Shown piece after piece: positions 8,667 through 17,235 of a DNA stretch of 64,000 bases. Position numbers and translations under genes: made by a program. Positions within the stretch are counted from its first letter, which is position 1. The number at the start of each line of letters is the position of its first letter. Where the stretch lies: contig NZ_JAGIAS010000001.1 in assembly GCF_017744695.1 (NCBI RefSeq), positions 401,013-465,012 on the forward strand. The letters are read 5' to 3'. The notes beneath the pieces are model-generated. The model was not told the DNA's origin. It was given only the letters and a program-made list of their open reading frames with translations, and made no database searches. Source of the stretch: Dyadobacter sp. Lineage in GTDB: Bacteria > Bacteroidota > Bacteroidia > Cytophagales > Spirosomataceae.

Positions 8667-9734
8667 TTAATAAACCCCCGTAATAGCGGGAGTTCTGATA
8701 CCGGGTTTGATCTCCCCGCTTATATAAAACCACTGGTTTTGCCAATGCACCACCGGCAGCGTAACACGGGCCGGAATATGCTGCTGCCGCCCCGCAAACT
8801 CCCAGGAATCGGTGTCGGGAAAGTAGTACAACAGGTCGTTGGTGATCCCGGGATGCGAGGATGGCGTCTTGTATTGCGCCGTAACCGCATCAACTCCTCC
8901 CCAGAACAAAAACCGGTCGCCCTGTATCACCGGCAGCACCGCGCCGCCGGCCGACATGCCCCTTGGCATTGCCGCCAGTTTCTCCCAATGCGCGCTTCGC
9001 CCTCCGACTGCATGCTGAATGCTCAGCCGGTAACCGTCCTGATGAATCAGCCTGTACGGATTTCCTTTGGAGTTAACCGCCGTCGCCTCGCCGCTGAACA
9101 TATAAAAAGCACCGTCGAATGTCGCGCAAACGGGGAAAATACGCGCTGGTCCGGGCCAGGCCTCCATTTCGGTCCAGCCGCTTTCCATATCCCGCAAGTC
9201 GAGCAGCAGGCATTTATTCAGTCCCGGACCTGTGGGTGAAACATTTCCTCCGACCACGATCAAAAGATCGTCGAGCACTGTGCCGGACATATTAGCCAGG
9301 GAAAAAGGCAGTGAAGGATACTGATGCTGCACCAGGGCGCGCCCGTCCCATTCATAGCCGATCACCCGGCTCAAATGCTCGCGGGCATTACTGCCCCCGA
9401 TCAGAATTACCTGCTCGTGATAGGAAACCGAAACGCCATAGCCGGCAGCGGTTTCCATTTTCTGCGGCAGCTTTTTCCAGCTACCGCCTTGTTGGAGCAG
9501 GTAAATCCCGTCGTACCATTTCTTGATGCCTCCCTCCCACGGGTAACCGTCAGGAAAATTCGCACCGCCCATACAGAGCAGCGCGCCATGGCTCACACCC
9601 GCGTACATGCCCGCAAACCCGCGCTCGTCGGGCAAATCGGGCAATGCATTCCATTTCAATGCGGTTTGTGCAACAGCCGCTTCAACTACCATCATCATTA
9701 CAACAATTGAGAAATATTTCATAAAAGCCATCAT
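8667..9734 (-). CDS. NanM-like kelch beta-propeller (sugar mutarotase family), exported
   Basis: This 355-residue protein has an N-terminal signal peptide (MKYFSIVVMMMVVEA...AQ) and kelch repeats. The segment L-C-M-G-G-A-N-F-P-D followed by W-E-G-G-I-K-K-W-Y-D is characteristic of the N-acetylneuraminate mutarotase (NanM/YjhT) family. Those periplasmic enzymes convert alpha to beta anomers of sialic acid. It overlaps the SMP-30 stop by ATGA (9731-9734); an ATG at 9722 would give a more typical signal peptide. Its presence supports a sialic-acid-like substrate for the operon. Confidence 0.8.
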   Translation of the reverse strand: MMAFMKYFSIVVMMMVVEAAVAQTALKWNALPDLPDERGFAGMYAGVSHGALLCMGGANFPDGYPWEGGIKKWYDGIYLLQQGGSWKKLPQKMETAAGYGVSVSYHEQVILIGGSNAREHLSRVIGYEWDGRALVQHQYPSLPFSLANMSGTVLDDLLIVVGGNVSPTGPGLNKCLLLDLRDMESGWTEMEAWPGPARIFPVCATFDGAFYMFSGEATAVNSKGNPYRLIHQDGYRLSIQHAVGGRSAHWEKLAAMPRGMSAGGAVLPVIQGDRFLFWGGVDAVTAQYKTPSSHPGITNDLLYYFPDTDSWEFAGRQQHIPARVTLPVVHWQNQWFYISGEIKPGIRTPAITGVY

Positions 9735-10573
9735 AGCGCACCTTCAAAATCGACAGTCATCATCAGCACGGCTCCCGGCCCGGGTTCCGCATAGCCACCG
9801 GTAATCAAAACCGATTTCCGATGCCGGTGATCGGAAACAAAACACAAGTTACTGGTAAGAGGTAGCGCCGTATCCAGACTTGCCAGCAACCTTCCCTCAG
9901 GCGAAAGCACCTGAATGGCCTGCATGCCATAATGGGCCACCCATACACGCCCCTGCGCATCGGTTGCCAGCCCGTCGGGCAGATTATCGACCGGCCTGCC
10001 CGAGCGATGTCGAGGCAGCTTCGCCCAAACCCATGCCGGTGAAAGCTGTTTTTCATTCAGGGGAATGGCCAGTATCCTGTTCTGATAACTTTCCGCGACA
10101 TACAGCAGCGAATGATCCGGCGACAATGCAAGTCCATTCGGATAATCCAGGCCGCCAGCTATGCATTGCTGTGCCCCGTCTTTTCCCAGTTTGAAAACCC
10201 GGCCGCTCTCTCGTACGGAATCGGTAAAAAACACATTGCCGTAACGATCTTCAATCAGGTCATTCGGGCAATGAACGGTAAGCCCGGAGCATTGCCGGCT
10301 GAGCAGCTCTCCGGTCCGACTGCCTGTATGATCAAATTGGACAATGCCGCCCTCCGCACTATCGCACACCCAATGCGAGCCCTTTGCCATGATAAGCTGG
10401 CCATTCGGGCAAACGGCTTCGGCCCATATTACCGGGGCTTCCCCCGGCCGCATCCGCCAGACCTGGCCGCCGCTCAATGTCGTAAAAAACAAATTCCCGG
10501 CGTCGTCCACACAAGGTCCCTCGGTGTAGAAAGGCAGATCCAGCAGTTTTACCGTCGTGCTGTGAAGGTTCAT
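9731..10573 (-). CDS. SMP-30/gluconolactonase-family protein
   Basis: The 280-residue beta-propeller is of the SMP-30/regucalcin type. Candidate metal ligands are visible: Glu in P-F-Y-T-E-G-P near residue 18, Asn in CPNGQ and HCPNDL, and Asp in L-P-D-G-L-A-T-D-A-Q-G. Family enzymes hydrolyse sugar lactones. In this operon it could open a lactone formed after oxidation by one of the SDR or AKR dehydrogenases (inference). No signal peptide is seen. It starts 6 nt after the M81 gene and overlaps the next gene by 4 nt. Confidence 0.85.
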   Translation of the reverse strand: MNLHSTTVKLLDLPFYTEGPCVDDAGNLFFTTLSGGQVWRMRPGEAPVIWAEAVCPNGQLIMAKGSHWVCDSAEGGIVQFDHTGSRTGELLSRQCSGLTVHCPNDLIEDRYGNVFFTDSVRESGRVFKLGKDGAQQCIAGGLDYPNGLALSPDHSLLYVAESYQNRILAIPLNEKQLSPAWVWAKLPRHRSGRPVDNLPDGLATDAQGRVWVAHYGMQAIQVLSPEGRLLASLDTALPLTSNLCFVSDHRHRKSVLITGGYAEPGPGAVLMMTVDFEGAL

Positions 10574-10579
10574 AGGATG

Positions 10580-12094
10580 TCAGACATGTTCTTCAAAAGG
10601 GAACAGGGGTACCTTTCGGTTTTGGTATGCAAAAAGGGTCATATCGGCCTGTGTTACCCCGGGCGTATCGACCTGAATAATCGACGGGCAGACATCGCTG
10701 TACGCAGCAATGGGTGCATTGACGCCCTTGGCCACGATCCCCCGGAAAGCATTCGGATCCAGGCCCAAAGCCGTTAGCTGCCGCAGGCTGTACGGCGGAG
10801 TGCGCCTGGTGGTAAGCATCACCGTGTTGCCGTTCAGGGTAATTACCACCGCCGTAGGGCCCATATCGTAATGAACAAACCCGCCATGCCGCGGGGCATC
10901 CTCCTTAAAGCGCCCGTCGGACAACGCACGTACTTCAACGCTGGTTTGAAAACCGTTTTTTCCACCCAGTGCAAGAGAGATAACCGTTCCGGCCTCCGCT
11001 TCCCGGCATTGCGCAACGCTTTCCGGATCGTGCAGGCAAATAAAAAAGCCCGAAAATCCGCCTGTTTCCAGTTGTTCGAGGATCAATGTGCTGTTGCCGG
11101 GCGCTCCTCCTCCGATGTTGTCACCCATATCCAGCAGCAATGCAGGTTGCGGGTACTGTTCGAAACCTGCCAATACGGCCTGTATGCCCGATTTCCTGCC
11201 GTTGAATGCCTGTTTTTGATTCCATAAAAAGTCCGAAAGCATCGATGCAGCTTCCTGTGCCTGATCGGCGGCAACCGGTGAATGCGAGCGATCCGCGATC
11301 GCGATGAATCCCGATCCCATTTCATATACATCCGCATAGGGAAAGCCCAATAACACGCTTACCGAAACCAGCCCGAAACGCTGTTTCAACGCTTGCGCAA
11401 GCGCATAAAGCCCCAGGCAAGGCTCATTTGAAGTAAACTGCTGTTCGATACTGATGGCCACGGGCGGTTTAGCCAACAGCTGTACCGGTGAAATTTCTCC
11501 CCGCAAGGTGCCGACCAGCAGCCGGGCAGCCGCAATGCCGGTCTGTTTCTGATCCACATGAGGGTTGGTAGCATAGGCGATCAGGCCATTGGTCGCATCG
11601 ACCATCGCCTGGCTTACATTGGCATGAGGGTCCAGCGTGCCGATGACCGGTACCTCGTCTCCCAGTTTCTCTCTCAGCACCGATAACCAATGCCCGTCCA
11701 TATCGGGGTATGCCTCGGCCACACCAGCGCCATGCGGCGCGACCAGGCAGGCATCCAGCCGTCCTGCCTCGTCCACAAGCTGCATCATGCGATCCAGCAA
11801 TTGTTCATAGCAATCCTTTGTGATCAGTCCTCCCGGTGTGGCCATTGCATAGAATATCGGGACCAGTTCCATATCCGGGGCGCTGTCTATTACCTCGATC
11901 AATCCGCTGATCTCGTGGTTGGCCCCCTGGTATTCTTCCCTGATCCGGCCCGATTCCAGCCAATACCCGTTTTGAAAATCGGCCAGGGTCGTAGCGGATT
12001 CGATAAACGTATTGGTTTCATGATAGATCCCCAGCAATCCCACACGCCGGGGAGCGGGTTGAAAATCAAGCTTCTTTGGCGCTGATTCACGCAT
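10580..12094 (-). CDS. MlrC-like M81-family protein
   Basis: This 504-residue protein matches the M81 (microcystinase C) family over its length. Putative metal ligands are in G-I-Y-H-E-T-N-T-F near residue 25, T-L-D-P-H-A-N-V-S near residue 185 and N-P-H-V-D. The family loop D-M-G-D-N-I-G-G-G-A-P-G is near residue 325. MlrC cleaves small peptides, but most homologues sit in catabolic operons with unknown amide-type or ring substrates. No signal peptide is seen. It lies 7 nt after RidA. Confidence 0.83.
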   Translation of the reverse strand: MRESAPKKLDFQPAPRRVGLLGIYHETNTFIESATTLADFQNGYWLESGRIREEYQGANHEISGLIEVIDSAPDMELVPIFYAMATPGGLITKDCYEQLLDRMMQLVDEAGRLDACLVAPHGAGVAEAYPDMDGHWLSVLREKLGDEVPVIGTLDPHANVSQAMVDATNGLIAYATNPHVDQKQTGIAAARLLVGTLRGEISPVQLLAKPPVAISIEQQFTSNEPCLGLYALAQALKQRFGLVSVSVLLGFPYADVYEMGSGFIAIADRSHSPVAADQAQEAASMLSDFLWNQKQAFNGRKSGIQAVLAGFEQYPQPALLLDMGDNIGGGAPGNSTLILEQLETGGFSGFFICLHDPESVAQCREAEAGTVISLALGGKNGFQTSVEVRALSDGRFKEDAPRHGGFVHYDMGPTAVVITLNGNTVMLTTRRTPPYSLRQLTALGLDPNAFRGIVAKGVNAPIAAYSDVCPSIIQVDTPGVTQADMTLFAYQNRKVPLFPFEEHV

Positions 12095-12101
12095 AATCGG
12101 G

Positions 12102-12482
12102 TTATTTACCTAAATAAATGACGGCATCTACTTCAAATTTGAGCAGGTCCCCCAGGCAGCCTATCAGGGTTGTGCGTGCGGGGAACGGCTCCCGGAAGTA
12201 TTCCCGGTAAATGGCATTAAAACTGGCCAGGTCCTGCTGCCGGCCGACGTAATTTCTCACCTGTACGGCATCGCCAAGGGTTGCTCCCGCCGCCTCGACG
12301 ATCCTTTTCAGGTTGTCAAAGGATCTGCGGCATTCGCCCTCAAAAGTGTCGTTGACGATCTGGCCCTGATCGTCGACGCTCGCCTGACCTGACACGAAAA
12401 GATATTCACCCGAGACGATCCCCGGAGAAAAAGGTAAATGGCTCTGCGGGACCGGCCCGGTAACCACGTGTTTCGTTTTCAT
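12102..12482 (-). CDS. RidA-family (YjgF) enamine/imine deaminase
   Basis: A 126-residue RidA-fold protein. FVSGQ, the substrate-carboxylate Arg in P-A-R-T-T-L near residue 104 and the Glu in KFEVDA near the end are all present, so it may be an active deaminase. RidA proteins hydrolyse reactive 2-aminoacrylate-type enamines released by PLP enzymes. This fits the threonine-synthase-like PLP enzyme upstream in the same operon. Its ATG overlaps the RraA TGA/TAA region by 4 nt (12479-12482). Confidence 0.88.
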   Translation of the reverse strand: MKTKHVVTGPVPQSHLPFSPGIVSGEYLFVSGQASVDDQGQIVNDTFEGECRRSFDNLKRIVEAAGATLGDAVQVRNYVGRQQDLASFNAIYREYFREPFPARTTLIGCLGDLLKFEVDAVIYLGK

Positions 12483-13123
12483 AATACCCCAAATTTCTGA
12501 TATGCTTCTACTGCCTTCATTCCGTCCCTGATCGCATCGCGGGTGACATTCTCCGCAGAAACCTTTTCGAGCGCTGCTGCCAGCACCTGTGCTTCCACGT
12601 GCTGCGGTACTACCACAATCCCGTCCTGATCGGCCATGACCAGATCGCCAGGCGCAAATTTCACCCCGTCGACCTCCACGACCACATCCAGATCAACGAC
12701 CTTCTGGCGGTTTTGGCTGTCGTAAGGGTTTTTACCGGTCGCAAACACGGGGAATCCCATGGTGGTCATTTTGCCAATGTCACGTACCGAACCGTGGACG
12801 ATTACTCCCACGCAACCGGCATTGCGCGCCGCAGTGGAAAGCAGTTCGCCCCAGATACCCGACCGGTTGGAACCGCCGGCCGCGCAGATCAGTACATCGC
12901 CGGGCCGGCACGAATCGACCGCCTGCAATTCGAGCTCATATGGATGAGGATCCTGATGGTACATATCTGCCCACAGTGTGGTCTTGCAACGGCCCATCAG
13001 CTTTTCGGTACCGGTATAGGCGAAAAAAGGCGTCCGGGTAGCCTGCCGGGTAAATCCCAGCTGGTCGAGCACGTCGGCCAGCACAGCCACGTACAATTTG
13101 TCTTTCAATTCTTCAAGATTCAT
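12479..13123 (-). CDS. RraA-family protein (HMG/CHA aldolase-like)
   Basis: The 214-residue protein has the family motifs G-I-W-G-E-L-L-S and H-G-S-V-R-D, with the Arg-Asp pair used for metal and substrate binding in 4-hydroxy-4-methyl-2-oxoglutarate/4-carboxy-4-hydroxy-2-oxoadipate aldolases. True RraA (an RNase E inhibitor) is unlikely in a catabolic operon; a divalent-metal retro-aldol or oxaloacetate-decarboxylase-type reaction on a keto acid is more likely. Its start overlaps the MFS stop (ATGA, 13120-13123) and its stop overlaps the RidA start. Confidence 0.85.
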   Translation of the reverse strand: MNLEELKDKLYVAVLADVLDQLGFTRQATRTPFFAYTGTEKLMGRCKTTLWADMYHQDPHPYELELQAVDSCRPGDVLICAAGGSNRSGIWGELLSTAARNAGCVGVIVHGSVRDIGKMTTMGFPVFATGKNPYDSQNRQKVVDLDVVVEVDGVKFAPGDLVMADQDGIVVVPQHVEAQVLAAALEKVSAENVTRDAIRDGMKAVEAYQKFGVL

Positions 13124-14385
13124 TTTTCAATTTGATTTAATACCTGATTTTCAACGGGGTCTGTCCTGATATATCTTAAAACCACCGCGCACACCAGCAT
13201 CATACCCGCCGCAACCTTGAACATGGCTGACAGGGCTACATCGGCATCGCGCAGCATTCCTCCCGCGTAAATCCCCAACCCGCCCACAATGCAGCTGAAC
13301 ATATTGAGAATGCCGTACGCCGTCGCCCGGTAGCGTGCATCGACGATCGTGCTCAGGATAGGCATCATGTTCGCATCCGTAAAAGTGCGAGTGAGCGCAT
13401 ACAACATGAAACAGCCAATCGCCACCGACAGTACGGCCGTATTACTGGCCAGAAAAATAGCCGGGGCGCCGATCAGCAGACCGTAAAGGGGCACCAGCAC
13501 GCGCGCGCGGGGATTATGCCTGCTCCACCTGTCGGCCAGAAAACCGCCCAGCAACACGCCCGTTAGCGATGCAGTGTGAAAATACCCCGTCGAATACACC
13601 CCTGCCATGCTTTGCGACAAGGCGAAATGCTCCTTAAAGTAGGTCGGCAGCCATGCCACTACTAGCCAGCCGACAATGCTGATCAATCCCCAGTACAGGA
13701 TCGCAAACAGATACGACCGTGTCCTGAGCAGCTTGCCGATCGTTCCTGCAAAACCCGAGGGTCTATCCGGGCCCATGTCTGATTTCTGAGCGGTTATTTG
13801 AGGATCACGCAACGTAAGCGCCAGCAGTATTGCGTAAACGATGCCAAAACCGCCGAAGACCTTGAATGCAAAATTCCAGGAATGGTTTTCCGCAAGCCAA
13901 CCGCCGATAAAACCCAGGCTCTGGCCAAACATTACACCACCCATATGGATACCCGTGGCCAGCGATTTGGTCTTTTCCGGGTGATAATCCATGATCAGGG
14001 CCAGCGCGGCGGGAATGTAGCACGCCTCGCTGATACCCATCAACGCCCTCGTCGCAAGCAATTGTTCGAAAGTGACGGCCTGCGAGGTGAGCCAGGTAAC
14101 CAACGACCACACCAGCAAGCTGACGATGATTACCCTGCTCCGGCTGAAACGATCGGCCAGAAAGCCCGCAACAGGACTAAGCAGGCCATATACCCAGAGG
14201 AAAACAGAGGTAAGCAGCCCGAACTGGGTCTCCGACATCGGAATCGCTGCCACAATCGAGCTGCGCATGGTGGTGATCATCATTCTGTCGAGGTAGTTCA
14301 GACAACCTACCAGGCAGAGCATACCAACCACCAGCCAGGCATACAAAGCCGGCTTGTCTTCCGGAAAGGGTTTTGCGATCTTCAT
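13120..14385 (-). CDS. MFS transporter, organic-anion type
   Basis: A 421-residue, 12-TM major facilitator. TM1 ends with N-Y-L-D-R-M and the loop 2-3 signature G-F-L-A-D-R-F-S-R-S-R is clear, as in the ACS (anion:cation symporter) branch that carries hexuronates, sugar phosphates and sialic acid (ExuT, NanT-like). It is the only inner-membrane carrier in the 16-gene operon and so the likely importer of the periplasmic product. It lies 54 nt after the aldolase and couples to RraA by a 4-nt overlap. Confidence 0.88.
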   Translation of the reverse strand: MKIAKPFPEDKPALYAWLVVGMLCLVGCLNYLDRMMITTMRSSIVAAIPMSETQFGLLTSVFLWVYGLLSPVAGFLADRFSRSRVIIVSLLVWSLVTWLTSQAVTFEQLLATRALMGISEACYIPAALALIMDYHPEKTKSLATGIHMGGVMFGQSLGFIGGWLAENHSWNFAFKVFGGFGIVYAILLALTLRDPQITAQKSDMGPDRPSGFAGTIGKLLRTRSYLFAILYWGLISIVGWLVVAWLPTYFKEHFALSQSMAGVYSTGYFHTASLTGVLLGGFLADRWSRHNPRARVLVPLYGLLIGAPAIFLASNTAVLSVAIGCFMLYALTRTFTDANMMPILSTIVDARYRATAYGILNMFSCIVGGLGIYAGGMLRDADVALSAMFKVAAGMMLVCAVVLRYIRTDPVENQVLNQIEK

Positions 14386-14439
14386 GTGTACCGTGGGTTT
14401 GCAGGGTATTTTTGGTAAACTGGCGAAGCCCGTAATGAT

Positions 14440-15339
14440 TTAGCTGACAGGCGTATAGAAACTCTCTATTTCCTCCATCATCTCGACGATCTGCTCGTCG
14501 GTCCATGGAAGAGGCTTGGCCAGCAGCGGCGGCTTGGGTTCGCCAATGACGATGTTGTAGCGTAAATACAGGGCTCGATTGAAAAAGGACCAGATGACCG
14601 GAATGATGGTCTCGATAAACTTCTGAAAAGTCAGCATATATTCCATCGCATGCATAGTCTCTCCGGCCAAGAACGACTCTCTGATGTATTTGCAGGTTGG
14701 GCCGAACAGGTTGTAACTCGTGCCGATCGCCCCCACGGTACCACAAAGCGCCGCCTGGCACATCAGCTCGTCGGCCCCGCTGAACAATTTCCATTGCTCT
14801 CCTGCCCTGTTTTTAATGGTGCTGATTTCCAGCATCTTGTCGGTTGTCAGTTTCATCCCATGTACCTGCGGCAATGTCAGAAGCCGGTCGATCACCTGCA
14901 TATTGGCCGCATTACCGATCTGGTAAGGAAAAAAGGGCACGTCGGTAGCTTGCGCGATACGCCGGTAATGCTCGAAGGCCATGTCCGCCGAAGCGCCATA
15001 GTAGATCGGGCCGACAGCCGAAATACCGTCGGCGCCATGTTCGGCGGCGTGCCGTGCCAGGCGGATGGATTCTTCCGTATTGAGGGCACCCACCTGCACC
15101 ATCACCGGAATACGTTTTCCGGCTATTTCCAACGTCAGCCGCGTAATCTGTTTGCGTTCCTCTTCTGAAAAAAGGAAACCCTGCCCTGTCGAGCCCAGCA
15201 GATACAATCCGTCCACCTTTTGGGCGATCAACAATTCGACGAGCTTTTCGAGCTCCTTCGGGTTAAGGCTTCCGTCCGGATTCACCGGTGTAAAAAGCGC
15301 CGGCCACAGGCCCTGGAAAATAGAACTTTGCTCACGCAT
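14440..15339 (-). CDS. DapA/NanA-family class I aldolase (N-acetylneuraminate lyase-like)
   Basis: This 299-residue TIM barrel has GSTGQG near residue 50, the Tyr in FFPYQIG near residue 137 and the Schiff-base Lys in GMKLTT near residue 165. The GSTG loop and the text after Lys (later F-S-G-A-D-E) are closer to sialic-acid lyases than to dihydrodipicolinate synthases. It probably cleaves a 2-keto-3-deoxy sugar acid to pyruvate and an aldehyde. The Asn after the Tyr in most members is Gln here, so substrate specificity may differ. Its start overlaps the PLP gene stop by 8 nt. Confidence 0.85.
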   Translation of the reverse strand: MREQSSIFQGLWPALFTPVNPDGSLNPKELEKLVELLIAQKVDGLYLLGSTGQGFLFSEEERKQITRLTLEIAGKRIPVMVQVGALNTEESIRLARHAAEHGADGISAVGPIYYGASADMAFEHYRRIAQATDVPFFPYQIGNAANMQVIDRLLTLPQVHGMKLTTDKMLEISTIKNRAGEQWKLFSGADELMCQAALCGTVGAIGTSYNLFGPTCKYIRESFLAGETMHAMEYMLTFQKFIETIIPVIWSFFNRALYLRYNIVIGEPKPPLLAKPLPWTDEQIVEMMEEIESFYTPVS

Positions 15340-16423
15340 AATCTTGATTAAAAAGAATTTGAATTGTTTTTATCCATTGATGTGACGGCATCGTGTCCGT
15401 CGGAGGGAGTTGAAAACGCTGGTCCACAGCGTTCATATCTTTAAAGCCGCTGCCGGTTATCAGGCACACCACCGGGCGGCTTTTGTCCACTTCATTTTGT
15501 CTGAGGGCATTTTCCAACCCTGCCACCGCCACTGCCCCGGCTGGTTCGCAAAAAATGCCCTCTTTTTGTGCCAATGCCCGTTGCCAGCCAAACACCTGCT
15601 CGTCGCTGACACGATGCCCATTGCCGCCCGACCGCCGGCAATGCCCGATTACCGCATCCCCGTCGATAACGCTGGCAACCTGCAACCCGCTGACGGCAGT
15701 TGTGGACGCCTTCACCGGTACTGCCGCGGCGTCACCGTTTCGCAACGCGCTCACGATCGTATCATTCCCTTCCGGCTGCACACAATGCACCGCGAAGCCC
15801 GTGCCAACCTGCTCTGCTCCGCGGCAGACCGCCAGCGTAAGCCCTCCGCCGCCGGCGGGCACAAAAAGCTGCACATCAGCAGGCAGTACTTCGGCTATCT
15901 CCGCGACGATCGTTTCGACTCCGCTCATCGCGGACGGACAATACCGGTAGGCACTAATCGGGAGAGGAAGGTGATGCAAGCGGCAAAGCGCTTCCAGTTG
16001 GTCAAAAACGAAGGTGGTAGTCTCCGGATCTTTGCCAAAGTTTTTCACCATCACAACCTCCGCGCCGTAAAGCTGCATTTGTCTTACCTTCTGAACCGGC
16101 GCCCCGTCCACCGCGACGATCACGCAGCGGATACCCGCGGCCGCACAGTAGGCACTGAGCGCGGCACCGGTGTTCCCACTCGATGTCGCAATGCACACTT
16201 TTTGTCCGCGCATATTCATCTCCGAAACGAGCACAGCCGCAAACCGGTCCTTGTACGAACCGGTCGGATTAAGGTTTTCCAGTTTGAAATACAATGCATC
16301 CAGGCCCAGAGCGGCCCCGATACTTCGCGAACGCACCAAAGGGGTTTCGGCTTCACCGAGCAAAACCCGGTTTTCCGCTGCTACCTGCGGCAATAGCGTA
16401 TTATGTCTCCAGATGTTTTTCAA
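15332..16423 (-). CDS. threonine synthase-like PLP-dependent enzyme (fold type II)
   Basis: The 363-residue enzyme has G-S-Y-K-D-R with the PLP Lys near residue 58, the phosphate or substrate loop TSSGNTGA near residue 80, a glycine-rich GGGGLTL and a C-terminal T-G-S-G. This is the threonine synthase/threonine dehydratase/diaminopropionate lyase group. In a catabolic operon with RidA, an ammonia-lyase reaction on an amino acid or amino sugar acid is likelier than biosynthesis. The start is TTG: TTGA overlaps the upstream SDR stop (16420-16423) and no in-frame ATG exists upstream before a stop. Confidence 0.83.
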   Translation of the reverse strand: MKNIWRHNTLLPQVAAENRVLLGEAETPLVRSRSIGAALGLDALYFKLENLNPTGSYKDRFAAVLVSEMNMRGQKVCIATSSGNTGAALSAYCAAAGIRCVIVAVDGAPVQKVRQMQLYGAEVVMVKNFGKDPETTTFVFDQLEALCRLHHLPLPISAYRYCPSAMSGVETIVAEIAEVLPADVQLFVPAGGGGLTLAVCRGAEQVGTGFAVHCVQPEGNDTIVSALRNGDAAAVPVKASTTAVSGLQVASVIDGDAVIGHCRRSGGNGHRVSDEQVFGWQRALAQKEGIFCEPAGAVAVAGLENALRQNEVDKSRPVVCLITGSGFKDMNAVDQRFQLPPTDTMPSHQWIKTIQILFNQDYA

Positions 16424-17235
16424 AATTGATCGGGGAATTGATTCCGTTTTACACTATACCCGCTGAAATTGGGCTTAAAACCGCCGTCGACGACCAACGT
16501 CGTTCCGGTAATATAGGAGGCCCCTTCTGAGCTCAGCCAGCATATTGCCGCAGCAATTTCCTCAGGGCTCGCGCCCCGTCCCAGCGGCACGCTGTCATTG
16601 ACCGCGTCAATCAAACGTGCGCTTACGTCATCGCCACCGGCATCGCGGTAATCATGGCTCAATGCAGTCTCCACATAACCCGGGCTTACCCCTACCACCC
16701 TGATCCCGCTGCGCCCGTAAGTGACCGCCAGCTCGGCGGTCAGGCTGTTGAGCGCGCCCTTGGAGGCAATGTAGGCCGGGGAGGTGCCGGCAGGCCGGTC
16801 GGCCATCATACTCGACACGTTCACAATCACAGCCGGTCGTTTCAATGCCTCCATCCGCATCGCCACCGTGCGAGAGAGGAACGCCGGCGCGGTGAGGCAG
16901 ATCCGCATCGTTTTCTCCCAGGTCTCGACCGGGATCGTCCGCATTGTTTCGATCGTCCGCCAGGCTGCGTTATTCACCAGGACATCCACGGTCCCCCATT
17001 TTGCAAAAGCATAGCCTATGAGCTCATCCCAAAAACCGGTTTCGCCCAAATCGCCCGCAAGCGATAAAACTGGTTGATTATGCGCTGTCTTCAACTCCTC
17101 TTCCAGTGCTGACAATCGCGACGGATCCATGTCGGTCAACACGAGCTTGCAGCCTGCCGAGGCAAATGCGCTGGCTGTCGCGCGACCAATCCCACCGGCT
17201 GCCCCGGTAATCAAAACCACCTGGTTTCTATTCAT
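16420..17235 (-). CDS. SDR-family oxidoreductase
   Basis: A 271-residue classical SDR: I-T-G-A-A-G-G-I-G cofactor loop, L-V-N-N-A-A, catalytic Ser in N-V-S-S-M-M, and Tyr-Lys in Y-I-A-S-K. It ends with the usual V-V-D-G-G-F segment plus a short tail. It probably oxidises a hydroxyl of the imported sugar acid or a breakdown product. It overlaps the deacylase gene stop by 8 nt (17228-17235) and the PLP gene start by 4 nt, so it is tightly coupled on both sides. Confidence 0.88.
   Translation of the reverse strand: MNRNQVVLITGAAGGIGRATASAFASAGCKLVLTDMDPSRLSALEEELKTAHNQPVLSLAGDLGETGFWDELIGYAFAKWGTVDVLVNNAAWRTIETMRTIPVETWEKTMRICLTAPAFLSRTVAMRMEALKRPAVIVNVSSMMADRPAGTSPAYIASKGALNSLTAELAVTYGRSGIRVVGVSPGYVETALSHDYRDAGGDDVSARLIDAVNDSVPLGRGASPEEIAAAICWLSSEGASYITGTTLVVDGGFKPNFSGYSVKRNQFPDQF

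Noticed and set aside
12479..13123. RraA as regulator of RNase E
   Set aside because: Position in a catabolic operon and the aldolase-type Arg-Asp motif favour an enzyme.
14440..15339. Dihydrodipicolinate synthase for lysine synthesis
   Set aside because: No lys or dap genes nearby, the Lys and GSTG loops look like sialic acid lyase, and the operon is catabolic.
15410..16396. Plus-strand frame of 328 codons
   Set aside because: Antisense to the PLP enzyme, rich in His/Arg/Pro as expected of a shadow of GC-rich coding DNA.
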